Translations under genes and position numbers: made by a program
Part shown: one piece after another, positions 51,338 to 59,861 of the stretch
Layout of the letters: every line of letters starts with the position of its first letter
Numbering within the stretch: the first letter of the stretch is position 1
Notes under the pieces: model-generated
What the model was told of the DNA's origin: nothing
The model's database searches: none
Seen by the model: only the letters and a program-made list of their open reading frames with translations
Source: Nocardia amikacinitolerans NBRC 108937
GTDB taxonomy: Bacteria > Actinomycetota > Actinomycetes > Mycobacteriales > Mycobacteriaceae
Assembly (NCBI RefSeq): GCF_001612615.1
Contig: NZ_BDAU01000031.1
Location: 110,413 to 174,412, forward strand
Direction: 5' to 3'
Length of the DNA stretch: 64,000 nt

Positions 51338-52510
51338 ATGAAAATATCCCTGTCCCCCGACGAGGTGGCCTTCCGCGACGAGCTGCGGCAGTTCTACCGC
51401 ACCCAGATCCCCGCGGAGATCCGTGAGCGCGTCAAGTACGGCCATGAGCTCTCCCGCGAAGACATCGTCACGGCCCACAAGATCCTCAACGACAACGGTC
51501 TCGCCGTGCCGAACTGGCCGGTGGAGTGGGGCGGCAAAGACTGGACGCCGATGCAGCGCCACATCTGGCAGGACGAGATGCAGCTGGCCTCGGTGCCCGA
51601 GCCGCTGACGTTCAACGCCCAGATGGTCGGACCGGTCATCGCGCACTTCGGCTCGCAGGAGATCAAGGAGCGCTTCCTCCCCGCGACCGCGGTCCTCGAC
51701 ATCTGGTGGTGCCAGGGCTTCTCCGAGCCGGACGCAGGTTCGGACCTGGCCTCGCTGCGCACCACCGCGGTGCGCGACGGCGACTCCTACATCGTCAACG
51801 GTCAGAAGATCTGGACCACGCTGGCCCAGTACGCCGACTGGATCTTCTGCCTGGTCCGCACCGACCCGAACGCGCCGAAGAAGCAGGCGGGCATCTCCTT
51901 CCTGCTGTTCGACGTGAAGAGCCCCGGCGTAACCATCCGCCCGATCAAGCTGATCGACGGCGGCTACGAGGTGAACGAGGTCTTCTTCGAGAACGTGCGG
52001 GTGCCCGCCGATCAGCTGGTCGGCGAGGAGAACATGGGCTGGACCTACGCCAAGTTCCTGCTCGGCAACGAGCGCACCGGCATCACCGGCGTCGGCCGCA
52101 CCAAGGTCAAGCTCGGCGTCGCCAAGGACTACGCGCGCCAGATCAAGTCCGGCTCCGGCTCGCTGCTGGAGGACCCGGTGTTCGCGGCGCGGGTCGCCGA
52201 GCTGGAGAACGAACTGCTCGCGCTCGAGCTCACCCAGCTGCGGGTGGTCTCGAATTCCACGGAGGGCAAGCCGAACCCGGCCTCCTCGGTGCTCAAGATG
52301 CGCGGCTCCGAGCTACAGCAGGCCGCCACCGAGTTGCTGCTCGACATCGCGGGACCGGACGCGCTTCCGGTCGACGCGGAGGAGATCGCCTCCCCCGGCT
52401 GGGCGCAGCGCAGCGGCCCCAGCTACCTCAACTACCGCAAGACAACCATCTACGGAGGTTCGAGCGAGGTGCAGCGCACCATCATCGCCTCCACGATCCT
52501 CGGATTGTGA
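51338..52510 (+). CDS. Acyl-CoA dehydrogenase, first subunit of a pair
   Basis: 390 residues. SEPDAGSDLASLRTTAVRDGD is the flavin/substrate motif, GQKIWTTLAQYADWIFCLVRTD the central beta domain, and YRKTTIYGGSSEVQRTIIASTILGL the usual C-terminal end. An ACGGGAG ribosome binding site precedes the ATG. The next gene, nine bases on, is a divergent acyl-CoA dehydrogenase lacking the GGSSEVQ end; such pairs (like ChsE4-ChsE5 in mycobacterial sterol degradation) form alpha2beta2 enzymes that bind FAD at the interface. The acyl chain may be a sterol side chain; that is inference. Confidence 0.9.
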   Translation: MKISLSPDEVAFRDELRQFYRTQIPAEIRERVKYGHELSREDIVTAHKILNDNGLAVPNWPVEWGGKDWTPMQRHIWQDEMQLASVPEPLTFNAQMVGPVIAHFGSQEIKERFLPATAVLDIWWCQGFSEPDAGSDLASLRTTAVRDGDSYIVNGQKIWTTLAQYADWIFCLVRTDPNAPKKQAGISFLLFDVKSPGVTIRPIKLIDGGYEVNEVFFENVRVPADQLVGEENMGWTYAKFLLGNERTGITGVGRTKVKLGVAKDYARQIKSGSGSLLEDPVFAARVAELENELLALELTQLRVVSNSTEGKPNPASSVLKMRGSELQQAATELLLDIAGPDALPVDAEEIASPGWAQRSGPSYLNYRKTTIYGGSSEVQRTIIASTILGL

Positions 52511-52519
52511 GGCTTGGCC

Positions 52520-53647
52520 ATGGAATTCGAACTCACCGATGAACAGGTCATGCTGCGCGACACCGTGCGCGACGTGCTGGCCCGCAACTACGACCCGGAG
52601 TCCCGGCTGAAGGTGACCGACACCGAGCTGGGCTGGAGCCGCGACGTGTGGCGCCAGCTCGCCGAACTCGGCGTGCTCGGCCTCGGTTTCGCCGAGGAGG
52701 ACGGCGGCGTCGGCGCGGGTCCGGTGGAGACCATGGTCGTGCTGGAGGAGATCGGCCGTCGCCTCGCGCCGGAGCCGCTGCTCGACGCGGTCCTGCTGCC
52801 GGGTGCGTTGATCGGTCTGGTCGGCAGCGCCGAACAGCGGCAGCGGGTCCTGCCCGACGTCGCTGCCGGCGAGAAGCTGCTCGCCTTCGCGCACGCGGAG
52901 CCCGGTGTGCGCTGGCCGTCCACCGATCTCGCGACCAGCGCCGCCGCCGAGGGCGACGGCTACCTGCTGACCGGCGTGAAGAACCCGGTGGCGCACGGCG
53001 ATTGCGCCGACGAGCTGGTGGTCAGCGCGGTGCTGCCGGGCGGCGGCGTCGGGCTGTTCCTGGTCGCCGCCGACGGCGAAGGAGTGTCCCGCAAGACCTT
53101 CCGCACCGTCGACGGCCAGCGCGGCGCGCAGATCACCTTCGACAAGGCCCGCGCCGAACTGCTCGGTGACACGCTCGACGCGGCCGAGGCGGTGCAGATC
53201 GCACTGGGCCACGCGCACGCCGGTCTGTGCGCCGAATCCATCGGCGCGATGGAGGAGTCGCTGCGGCTCACCACCGAATACCTGAAGACGCGCAAGCAGT
53301 TCGGCGTCACGCTGTCGAAGTTCCAGACGCTGACCCAGCGCGCGGCGAACATGTACGTCTCGCTGGAACTGGCCCGCAGCATGAGCCTGTACGTCACCGC
53401 GTCGCTGGCCGACGGCCACAACGATCCGGTGGTCGCCTCGCGCGCCCGCCTTCAGGTCGGACGCGCGGCACGGCACGTCGGACAGGAGGCCATCCAGATG
53501 CACGGCGGCATCGGTGTCACCGCGGAGTACCCGGTCGGCCACTACGTCGCGCGGCTCACCGCAATCGGCCGGACGCTCGGCGGCGATCTCGACCACCTGA
53601 AGGTGCTCAGCGCCCGGGTCGGCGACTACGACCTGCCGGAGCTGTAA
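52520..53647 (+). CDS. Acyl-CoA dehydrogenase, second subunit of a pair
   Basis: 375 residues from ATG at 52520. FELTDEQVMLRDTVRDVLA and LGLGFAEEDGGVGAGPVE start it; SIGAMEESLRLTTEYLKTRKQFG and QMHGGIGVTAEYPVGHYVAR are the acyl-CoA dehydrogenase C-terminal helices. The Ser/Ala-x-ExGxD motif in the middle is replaced by AEPGVRWPST, so it is the less conserved partner. It follows the first subunit by nine bases and ends at a terminator. Confidence 0.9.
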   Translation: MEFELTDEQVMLRDTVRDVLARNYDPESRLKVTDTELGWSRDVWRQLAELGVLGLGFAEEDGGVGAGPVETMVVLEEIGRRLAPEPLLDAVLLPGALIGLVGSAEQRQRVLPDVAAGEKLLAFAHAEPGVRWPSTDLATSAAAEGDGYLLTGVKNPVAHGDCADELVVSAVLPGGGVGLFLVAADGEGVSRKTFRTVDGQRGAQITFDKARAELLGDTLDAAEAVQIALGHAHAGLCAESIGAMEESLRLTTEYLKTRKQFGVTLSKFQTLTQRAANMYVSLELARSMSLYVTASLADGHNDPVVASRARLQVGRAARHVGQEAIQMHGGIGVTAEYPVGHYVARLTAIGRTLGGDLDHLKVLSARVGDYDLPEL

Positions 53648-53662
53648 GACCGCTGGGATCGG

Positions 53663-53697
53663 GGCGGCGGTGCGGGCGAAAGCTCCGTGCCGCCGCC
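53663..53697. terminator. Two-way terminator hairpin
   Basis: GGCGGCGG (53663-53670) pairs perfectly with CCGCCGCC (53690-53697); wobble and GC pairs extend the stem inward to a seven-base loop. It fills the gap between the acyl-CoA dehydrogenase stop (53647) and the lipoprotein stop (53698). Confidence 0.7.
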
Positions 53698-54189
53698 TTA
53701 TTCGTCTTCGTCCCCGGTGGAGTTCGACCGCGGTGTGGCGGTCGGGCGGCGGGTCGTCGGTTCCTCGTCCTCGGTCGGCGGCGGTGTCGTGGCCGACAGT
53801 GTTCGCCGCGTGGTCGTCGGTTCCTCGGTCTCCCTTGGCGTTTCGGGTGCGGCGGTGCGCGGCGTCGTGGTTCGCTCGGATGAGGTGCCGTCGATCTGCG
53901 ATTGTTCTTCCGGCGGAACGGTCATCGTGCTGTATCCGGCGGGCCTGCGCGGCGGCCCGGCGGGCGCCATCTGCCAGGTCGGCGAGGGCGGAATGACGAT
54001 GCGCGGCACCGTGGCGCTGGAACCGTCGTCGTGGACCACGGCCGCGGCGGCCGGGCCGTCCTTGAGCGGTGGTGGCGGGACGTAGGTGTCCTCGCCGCCG
54101 AGCCCGCAGGAGCCGATGAGGACCAGACCGACCGAGACCGCCCCCGCTGCGATCGCCGGACCCGCGATCTTGGCCCTGCTGCTCTCCAT
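53698..54189 (-). CDS. Probable lipoprotein with Thr/Pro/Glu-rich tail
   Basis: 163 residues from ATG at 54189, with GAGGAG eight bases before it; the GTG at 54198 overlaps that site. Residues 8-28 form a hydrophobic signal ending LIGSC, an acceptable lipobox. About 60 residues with PPPPLKDG and PRIVIPPSP follow, then a low-complexity tail of T, P, E and R (from about 95) that is probably unfolded and spans the cell wall. No domain recognised. Confidence 0.65.
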   Translation of the reverse strand: MESSRAKIAGPAIAAGAVSVGLVLIGSCGLGGEDTYVPPPPLKDGPAAAAVVHDDGSSATVPRIVIPPSPTWQMAPAGPPRRPAGYSTMTVPPEEQSQIDGTSSERTTTPRTAAPETPRETEEPTTTRRTLSATTPPPTEDEEPTTRRPTATPRSNSTGDEDE

Positions 54190-54482
54190 CCGGGACACTC
54201 CTCGTCAGTTTCGAGTGGCCTCACCATAATCCAGGTGTGCCGGCCGGGCCAGACGGGCGGGTCGGTGTCGGCGCGCCTCGGCGGCACTTTTAAACATTGA
54301 TAATTCAGATATCGAATTGATCTCGTCGGCGTGTCGCGGGCACGTGTCGCGGCACAACGACGTCTACGGGCCGTAGCGTATGTGATCGAAGTTACGCGTG
54401 AGACGCCTATACCAGGATGAGAGACGCGCTGGTCGAGCTGCGCGAGGGCAACACTCTGATCGGCGTCACCGAGGAGAAGATG

Positions 54483-54767
54483 ATGGGAGCATACTCGACC
54501 TCTCCGCTACCGGCGGCCGACGCGACCGCCGAAACGGCAGAACCTGCGAAGCAGGAAGTGTCGAAATCGCCCGCAGGCGCCGTGTCCACGATCGTGGCGC
54601 GGGCATTGGGCTGGCTGTTCTTCCTCGGCGGTGTCGTCGGGGCAGTACTCGGCATTGCGGGGTTACACGTCGAGATCACCGTCGCCGGACTGATTCTGGC
54701 GTGCACCGCGGGGCTCGTGCTGCTGAAGATCCGCGCCGACAGCGGGAGCCGAAGCGGGGCGGACTGA
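54483..54767 (+). CDS. Small two-helix membrane protein
   Basis: 94 residues from ATG at 54483, with GAGGAG six bases upstream; ATG at 54480 is nearly equivalent. The first 33 residues are polar (Ala/Glu-rich), then helices at about 38-60 (ALGWLFFLGGVVGAVLGIAGL) and 64-82. A -10 box TATACC at 54408-54413 puts the transcript start near 54420. The gap before it (54190-54400) includes a strongly AT-rich patch around 54288-54325. No family recognised. Confidence 0.6.
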   Translation: MGAYSTSPLPAADATAETAEPAKQEVSKSPAGAVSTIVARALGWLFFLGGVVGAVLGIAGLHVEITVAGLILACTAGLVLLKIRADSGSRSGAD

Positions 54768-54785
54768 TTCGGACCCGTACGCCGA

Positions 54786-55622
54786 ATGCGGATCGAGATC
54801 ACCGAAGACGCGGTCGCCTACCGTGCCGCGACCGAGTCCTTCCTGAGCCGTGATCTGCTGCGGCACACCGTGATCGCCACGGGGGTCGCCAACCACGTCG
54901 AACGTCGGCAGGCGGCCGGCGTGCGGTCGCGCTTCCTCTCCGTGCGCGCCGCGGACGGTGCGGTCGTCGGCGTCGCCATGCGGGCCGGCGGCCGCGAGGT
55001 CTACCTCGGCGAGCTACCCACCCCGAGCCTGCGTCCGGTCGCCGAGGCGTTCGCCGCCGCGGCTCCGGACAACAGCGGCGTCGAAGGGATCGTCGCCGAC
55101 GCGGAGGCTTTCGCCGAGCATTGGTGCGCGCTGCGCGGGACCGAGCGCCGTGAGCTGTTCCGCACCAGGCTTTTCCGACTCGGCGAGCTGCGTTTCCCCG
55201 CGGCCGTCGAGGGCGGGCCGCGCCGGGCGATGGGCCGCGATGTCGCGCTGTGCGTCGAATGGTCCGAGGCCATGCACATCGAAAGCGCTCTGCCGCCGCC
55301 GTTTCCGAGCCCGAGCGTCGTTCGAGGACGCGTCGCGGCGGGACGCTGGTGGTTGTGGGAGGTCGGCGGGCGTCCGGTGAGCCTTGTCGCGCACCAGGTT
55401 CCGGTGGGCGGCTTGGCCCGTATCGGTCCGGTCTACACACCGCCCGCCGAGCGCGGCCGCGGTTACGCGTCCGCGCTCACCGCGCATGTCTCACACACCC
55501 TGCGCCGCAACGGCCTCGACGTCTGCCTGTTCGCCGATCTGGCGAATCCCACCTCGAACAAGATCTACCGCGCGATCGGCTACGAGGCCGTCCACGAATT
55601 CGCGAACTACGTGTTCGAGTAG
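54786..55622 (+). CDS. GNAT-family N-acetyltransferase
   Basis: 278 residues. The C-terminal GNAT domain (about 175-278) shows IGPVYTPPAERGRGYASALTAHV, the acetyl-CoA loop (R/Q-x-x-G-x-G/A), and LFADLANPTSNKIYRAIGYEAV, the usual final motif. The N-terminal half is a diverged second GNAT-like domain. It acetylates an amine that cannot be named. It starts 18 bp after the small membrane protein gene, and its last 16 bp overlap the lyase gene end on the other strand. Confidence 0.85.
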   Translation: MRIEITEDAVAYRAATESFLSRDLLRHTVIATGVANHVERRQAAGVRSRFLSVRAADGAVVGVAMRAGGREVYLGELPTPSLRPVAEAFAAAAPDNSGVEGIVADAEAFAEHWCALRGTERRELFRTRLFRLGELRFPAAVEGGPRRAMGRDVALCVEWSEAMHIESALPPPFPSPSVVRGRVAAGRWWLWEVGGRPVSLVAHQVPVGGLARIGPVYTPPAERGRGYASALTAHVSHTLRRNGLDVCLFADLANPTSNKIYRAIGYEAVHEFANYVFE

Positions 55623-56536
55623 CCGACGACCCATTCGAAGGCCGCCGCTTTGGAACGCGCCCCCTCGGCGGTGCGGGAGCGGTTCGGTTCGCCGAGCTCG
55701 GTGAGCAGGCTCTCGGTCAGCTCGACGAGCGCGGCCAAGGTGGCGGGGGCGAACCAGTCCGGGCGGGTGGCGAACAGGATGTCCTCGCTGGAGGTGTTGC
55801 CGCTCGCGCCGGGCGCGAACGGGCAGCCGCCGAGTCCGCCGAGCGAACCGTCGACCATGCCCGCACCCGCGCCGACCGCGGCCAGCGTGTTGGCAACGCC
55901 CATACCCCAGGTGTCGTGGCCGTGGAACACGATGCGGCGCTGCGGAGTTCGCTCGCGAACCGCCGAGATCAGCGCGGCCACCTGGGCCGGATGGGCTTGG
56001 CCGAGGGTGTCGGCGAGGACGATGTCGCCCGTGCCCTCGGTGCGCGGGTCGTTCGCGATCGCGAGCACCCGCTCCGGATCCACCGGGCCGTCGAACGGGC
56101 AGGTGAAGCTGGTCGCCAAGCACAGCTGAATGGCGCCGCCGACCTCGTGGGCCAAGCGCACCGCCTCCGGCAGCACGGCCATGCTGTCCTCGGTGGGGCG
56201 GCCGATGTTGGCCTGGTTGTGGGCGTCGGAGACCGAGAAGCAGTACTGGAAGTTGCGCACGCCCGCCGCCGCGGCCTTGGCGACGTGACGCGGCGTGGCC
56301 ACCCAGACCCAGCAGCGCTCCAGCTCCTCCGGGCTCAGTGCCGCGACGAGGTCCATGGTGTTGGCCATGGGCGGCACCAGATCGGGCCGCGCCATGGAAC
56401 CGATCTCCAGCGCGGGCACGCCGAGCGCGAGCAGGCCGCGCACGATCTCGACCTTCCGCTCCACCGGCAGCGTCTTGCCGGTCAGCTGGAGGCCGTCGCG
56501 CAGAGTCACATCGCGCAACACCACGTCGTCGGTCAT
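55607..56536 (-). CDS. HMG-CoA-lyase-like enzyme
   Basis: 309 residues from ATG at 56536, GGGAGGACC upstream. LRDVTLRDGLQLTGK is the metal-binding DxTxRDGxQ motif; FHGHDTWGMGVANTLAAVGAG supplies the HxH metal ligands; GGLGGCPFAPGASGNTSSED holds the cysteine of the HMG-CoA lyase active-site loop. It splits a 3-hydroxy-3-methylglutaryl-CoA-like compound to acetyl-CoA and a keto acid. It is coupled through a small ORF to a CoA-transferase that could make its substrate. Confidence 0.87.
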   Translation of the reverse strand: MTDDVVLRDVTLRDGLQLTGKTLPVERKVEIVRGLLALGVPALEIGSMARPDLVPPMANTMDLVAALSPEELERCWVWVATPRHVAKAAAAGVRNFQYCFSVSDAHNQANIGRPTEDSMAVLPEAVRLAHEVGGAIQLCLATSFTCPFDGPVDPERVLAIANDPRTEGTGDIVLADTLGQAHPAQVAALISAVRERTPQRRIVFHGHDTWGMGVANTLAAVGAGAGMVDGSLGGLGGCPFAPGASGNTSSEDILFATRPDWFAPATLAALVELTESLLTELGEPNRSRTAEGARSKAAAFEWVVGYSNT

Positions 56537-56700
56537 CGTCGGTCCTCCCGCGCCTGCGGCGGCACGCACATCACGCCCGCCCACGGCTTCTGGTTCGCGC
56601 CCGCCGGATTCGGGTGCACCGTCGGCCGCACGTGTCCCGGCGCCCGCAGCTCCCACGACTTGCGGCCCGTCGGCCTGCGCCGACCACGCCTGCGGCTCAT
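56533..56700 (-). CDS. Small basic ORF joined by ATGA overlaps at both ends
   Basis: 55 residues. Its ATG at 56700 overlaps the CoA-transferase stop as ATGA (56697-56700), and its stop overlaps the lyase start as ATGA (56533-56536). It opens with nine Arg-rich residues (MSRRRGRRRP), then SWELRAPGHVRPTVHPNPAG and a QKPWAGVMCVPPQ segment with one Cys. The double coupling shows that ribosomes pass through it. No family recognised; it could be a regulator, an assembly factor or only a translational bridge. Confidence 0.6.
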   Translation of the reverse strand: MSRRRGRRRPTGRKSWELRAPGHVRPTVHPNPAGANQKPWAGVMCVPPQAREDRR

Positions 56701-57926
56701 GCCAGCACCTCGCCCTCGCCATACCCCGCCGCGGCCGCGATCTCGGCTTCGCTCATGCCGAGTAGGCCCGAGAGCACCTCGCGGGTGTGTTCGCCCAGGT
56801 CGGGGCCGACGTTGCGGATGAGAAGCGACTGGCCGCCGATGACCGGCACGATGCCGGGGAAACCGACCGTCTTCGGCTCCGGTTCGCCGACGTCCACCGG
56901 GAAGGGCTGAATCATGTTGCGGGCCTTGTACTGTTCGTCGGCGACGATGTCGGCGGCGGTGTAGATCGGGCCGCACGGAATGCCCGCGTCATCCAGGATC
57001 TTCAGCGCCTCGTCCCTGGTGTACTTGATCGTCCATTCGCCGATCGAGGCGTCCAGCCGCTCGCGGTGGCGCCAGCGGCCCGCGTTGTCCTGGAGCTCCG
57101 GATCGGTCGCCAGGTCGGGCCTGCCGATCACCCGCATGTAGCGCTGGAAGATGGCGTCGCCGTTGCCGCCGATGATGATGCTGAAACCGTCCCGGCAGGG
57201 GTAGGCGTTGCTCGGCGCGATGCCTTCCATCCGCCCGCCGACGCGTTCCCGGTTGATGCCGTAGGCCAGGTAGTCGGGGACCAGCGATTCCATCACCGAG
57301 AGGATCGCCTCGTTCAGCGCGACGTCGATCACCCGTTCGGTCAGCGGCACGCCGTTGGTGCGCTCGCGCTGGAACAGCGCCATCACGGTGCCGAAGGCGG
57401 CGTAGATGCCCGCGATGGAATCACCGATGGAGACGCCCACCCGGACCGGGGGACGGTCCGGGTCGCCGACCAGTTCGCGCAGCCCGCCGACGGCCTCGGC
57501 GACCGCGGCGAAACCGGGCCGCGACGACATCGGCCCGGTCTGCCCGTAGGCGGAGATCCTGGTGATCACCAGGTCGGGGTTGGCCTCGTTCAGCGCCTCG
57601 GGCCCGAGTCCCCATTTCTCCAGCATGCCCGGCCGGAAGTTCTCCAGCAGCACGTGGCAGTGCTTCACCAGGTCGAGCACCACCGCGCGGCCCTCGTCGG
57701 TGCGCAGATCCAGGGTGATCGACTTCTTGTTCCGGTTGACGGTGCGGTACAGCATCGAGGTGTCGCCGCCGTAGAGCCGCCAGTTGCGCAACTCGTCGCC
57801 GGCCTTCGGCCGTTCCACCTTGATGACCTCGGCGCCGAAGTCGCCGAGTATGCGCCCGGCGGTCGGCGCCGCGATGTAATTGCCGAGCTCGAGGACGCGA
57901 ACTCCGTCCAACGGCCGAATACTCAT
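56697..57926 (-). CDS. CaiB/BaiF class III CoA-transferase
   Basis: 409 residues from ATG at 57926. GVRVLELGNYIAAPTAGRILGDFGAEVIKVERP is the Rossmann start; NRNKKSITLDLRTDEGR and ENFRPGMLEKWGLG follow; GVSIGDSIAGIYAAFG carries the catalytic Asp that forms the acyl anhydride. PFPVDVGEPEPKTVGFPGI is the C-terminal part. It moves CoA between carboxylic acids. First gene of a coupled unit with the small ORF and the lyase. Confidence 0.92.
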   Translation of the reverse strand: MSIRPLDGVRVLELGNYIAAPTAGRILGDFGAEVIKVERPKAGDELRNWRLYGGDTSMLYRTVNRNKKSITLDLRTDEGRAVVLDLVKHCHVLLENFRPGMLEKWGLGPEALNEANPDLVITRISAYGQTGPMSSRPGFAAVAEAVGGLRELVGDPDRPPVRVGVSIGDSIAGIYAAFGTVMALFQRERTNGVPLTERVIDVALNEAILSVMESLVPDYLAYGINRERVGGRMEGIAPSNAYPCRDGFSIIIGGNGDAIFQRYMRVIGRPDLATDPELQDNAGRWRHRERLDASIGEWTIKYTRDEALKILDDAGIPCGPIYTAADIVADEQYKARNMIQPFPVDVGEPEPKTVGFPGIVPVIGGQSLLIRNVGPDLGEHTREVLSGLLGMSEAEIAAAAGYGEGEVLA

Positions 57927-58031
57927 GGCCAATAGTGTGGACTAATCGGGCTCCCGACCTCGGCCCGCCCTCGGTCTCGCGCCGTGCGCGCGTATCGCGG
58001 ACCGGGGGCGGGCTTCGGCGCATTTCGCCAA

Positions 58032-58955
58032 TCAGGCGGCGCGGGAGACCTCTTCGACGATCGAGTAGTGCTCGGCGTTGCCCGCGACGACGGTGCTCGG
58101 TGCGCCGTCCACGCCGACCGGGACGTCACCGGCCAGCGTGATGCGGGTCAGCTTGCGGGGCTGGTCGTCGTAGTCGTCGACGGCGTAGTGCTGGGTGGCA
58201 CGGTTGTCCCAGATCGCCACGTCACCGAGCTGCCAGTTCCAGCGGACGGTGTTCTCCAGGCGGGTCACCCGATCTTGGAACAGCCGGAACAGCGCCTGGG
58301 ACTCGGCGCCGGACAGGCCGACGAAGTTCTTCACGAAGTGCCCGACCAGCAGCGCCCGCTCGCCGGTCTCGGGGTGCACCCGCACCACCGGGTGCTCGGT
58401 CTCGAAGTAGGTCGACTCGAACTCGGCGCGGTACTCGGCGGTGTTCGGCCGGGCCTTGCTCCCGTGCGCGGCCGCGTAGTCGTACACGTTGGTATGCACC
58501 GCGCGCAGGTTCTCGGCAAGCAACTTCAGCGGCTCGGGCAGCGACTCGTAGGCGGCAACGGTGGAAGCCCAGGTGGTGGACCCGTCGTATGTCGGCAGCG
58601 TCACCGCGCGCAGGATCGAGGCCTTCGGAATGCGATCGACGAACGTGACGTCGGTGTGCCAGCTGTTGGCTCTGCCGTACTCGGAGTCGATGGCCAGGCT
58701 CTTCACACCGTGCGAGGTGACGGTCGGGTGCGGTGTCGTCGGCGTGCCGAGCAGGCTCGCGAACTCGTACTGCGCGTCCTCGGTGAGCTGCTCCTGGCCG
58801 CGGAAGAAGACGACCTTGTGCTCGAGCAGGGCGCGACGGATCACCTCGACCGACGCCGCGTCCAGGTCGCCGCCGAGCCGGACGTTGTCGACCTGCGCGC
58901 CGATGCGGGCGCCGAGCTTGGTCACCGAGATTGTGGGGGCGGGTGCGATCGTCAT
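58032..58955 (-). CDS. TauD/TfdA-family Fe(II)/2-oxoglutarate dioxygenase
   Basis: 307 residues. WHTDVTFVD gives the HxD iron ligands, WDNRATQHYAVDDYDDQPRKLTRI the distal His and the 2-oxoglutarate-binding Arg. Length and pattern resemble M. tuberculosis Rv3406, a type II alkylsulfatase that frees sulfate from alkyl sulfates, and taurine dioxygenase. It is probably for use of organic sulfur. It lies 105 bp upstream of the CoA-transferase gene in the same direction; co-transcription is possible but not shown. Confidence 0.9.
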   Translation of the reverse strand: MTIAPAPTISVTKLGARIGAQVDNVRLGGDLDAASVEVIRRALLEHKVVFFRGQEQLTEDAQYEFASLLGTPTTPHPTVTSHGVKSLAIDSEYGRANSWHTDVTFVDRIPKASILRAVTLPTYDGSTTWASTVAAYESLPEPLKLLAENLRAVHTNVYDYAAAHGSKARPNTAEYRAEFESTYFETEHPVVRVHPETGERALLVGHFVKNFVGLSGAESQALFRLFQDRVTRLENTVRWNWQLGDVAIWDNRATQHYAVDDYDDQPRKLTRITLAGDVPVGVDGAPSTVVAGNAEHYSIVEEVSRAA

Positions 58956-59134
58956 GTGTGGTCACCTTCGCTGATCCGAACGGGTTGTGCGTGGTAGAGC
59001 ACACCACTCGGAAAAGGGAGGTGACCAGGGTTTTCGTCGGGGTGATCGCAAGGGGTGGGTCCCGCGCACCGGCCTGGCCGATGCGCTGATCGCCGAGTTG
59101 CCGACCGGTCGTGGCAGCGGCTGTCGGTCGGCGC

Positions 59135-59767
59135 TCAGCCGCCGAAGCGGCTGAGGAAGGTCTTCACGCCCTCAGTCAGCAGGCGGTCCGCCGAATCTGG
59201 CGGGAGGCTGGAGCCGAGGGAGCCGACGATCAGGTGCGGGTAAATGGTCAGCGCGAAGAACTGGGTGACCGCGACATCCATGTCGGGGATGTTCAGTTGC
59301 CCTCGGTCGTGCTGATCGCCGAGCAGTTCGGCGGTCGCGGCGGCCGACAGCGCGGGGCCGCGCTGCTGGTAGGCCAGGCCGAGGTCCGGGAAGCGGCGGA
59401 GTTCGCCGGTGACCAGATTCCGCAGAGCCAATCGGGAGGGATCGGTGGCGGAGTCGATCAGGCTGCGGGCGGCGCGCAGGAGCGCCTCGCGCGGATCCAC
59501 GGTGTCGGTGAGTTCGGCGCGCACCTCCGCCAGACTCGCCCGCGCCTCGTCCATGGCCTCGCCGACGACCTCGGTGAACAGCTCTTCCTTGCTCGGGAAG
59601 TGGTTGTAGACGGTCACTTTCGACACGCCCGCCGCGGCGGCGATGGCGTCCATGCCGGTATCGAACCCGGAGCGAATGAACAGCTCCCTGGCTGCGGTCA
59701 GGATCGCTTGCCGACTGCGCTCGGCGCGTTTGCCGGTTGGTGCCGGGGTGCTGCTGTCTCGGGCCAC
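59135..59767 (-). CDS. TetR-family regulator of the adjacent hydrolase
   Basis: 210 residues. HTH: RQAILTAARELFIRSGFDTG, then AIAAAAGVSKVTVYNHFPSKEELF, with the AefR/TetR_C_33-like C-terminal domain (LVTGELRRFPDLGLAY is typical). Start GTG at 59767. It is 94 bp from the hydrolase gene on the other strand, with a perfect operator between. Confidence 0.88.
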   Translation of the reverse strand: MARDSSTPAPTGKRAERSRQAILTAARELFIRSGFDTGMDAIAAAAGVSKVTVYNHFPSKEELFTEVVGEAMDEARASLAEVRAELTDTVDPREALLRAARSLIDSATDPSRLALRNLVTGELRRFPDLGLAYQQRGPALSAAATAELLGDQHDRGQLNIPDMDVAVTQFFALTIYPHLIVGSLGSSLPPDSADRLLTEGVKTFLSRFGG

Positions 59768-59798
59768 CAGGCCATTCTAGTCACAACTTAACACTTGA

Positions 59799-59820
59799 GT
59801 ACAGTTTTACTTTACTGTAC
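59799..59820. promoter_or_regulatory. Perfect TetR operator
   Basis: GTACAGT-N8-ACTGTAC, a 22-bp perfect inverted repeat in an AT-rich stretch between the tetR start (59767) and the hydrolase start (59862). A second weaker half (GTTCAGTTAAC, 59822-59832) follows. Repression of both genes is the natural reading. Confidence 0.7.
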
Positions 59821-59861
59821 GGTTCAGTTAACTTATCTCTCGAAGGTGTAGGAGTACCGCG

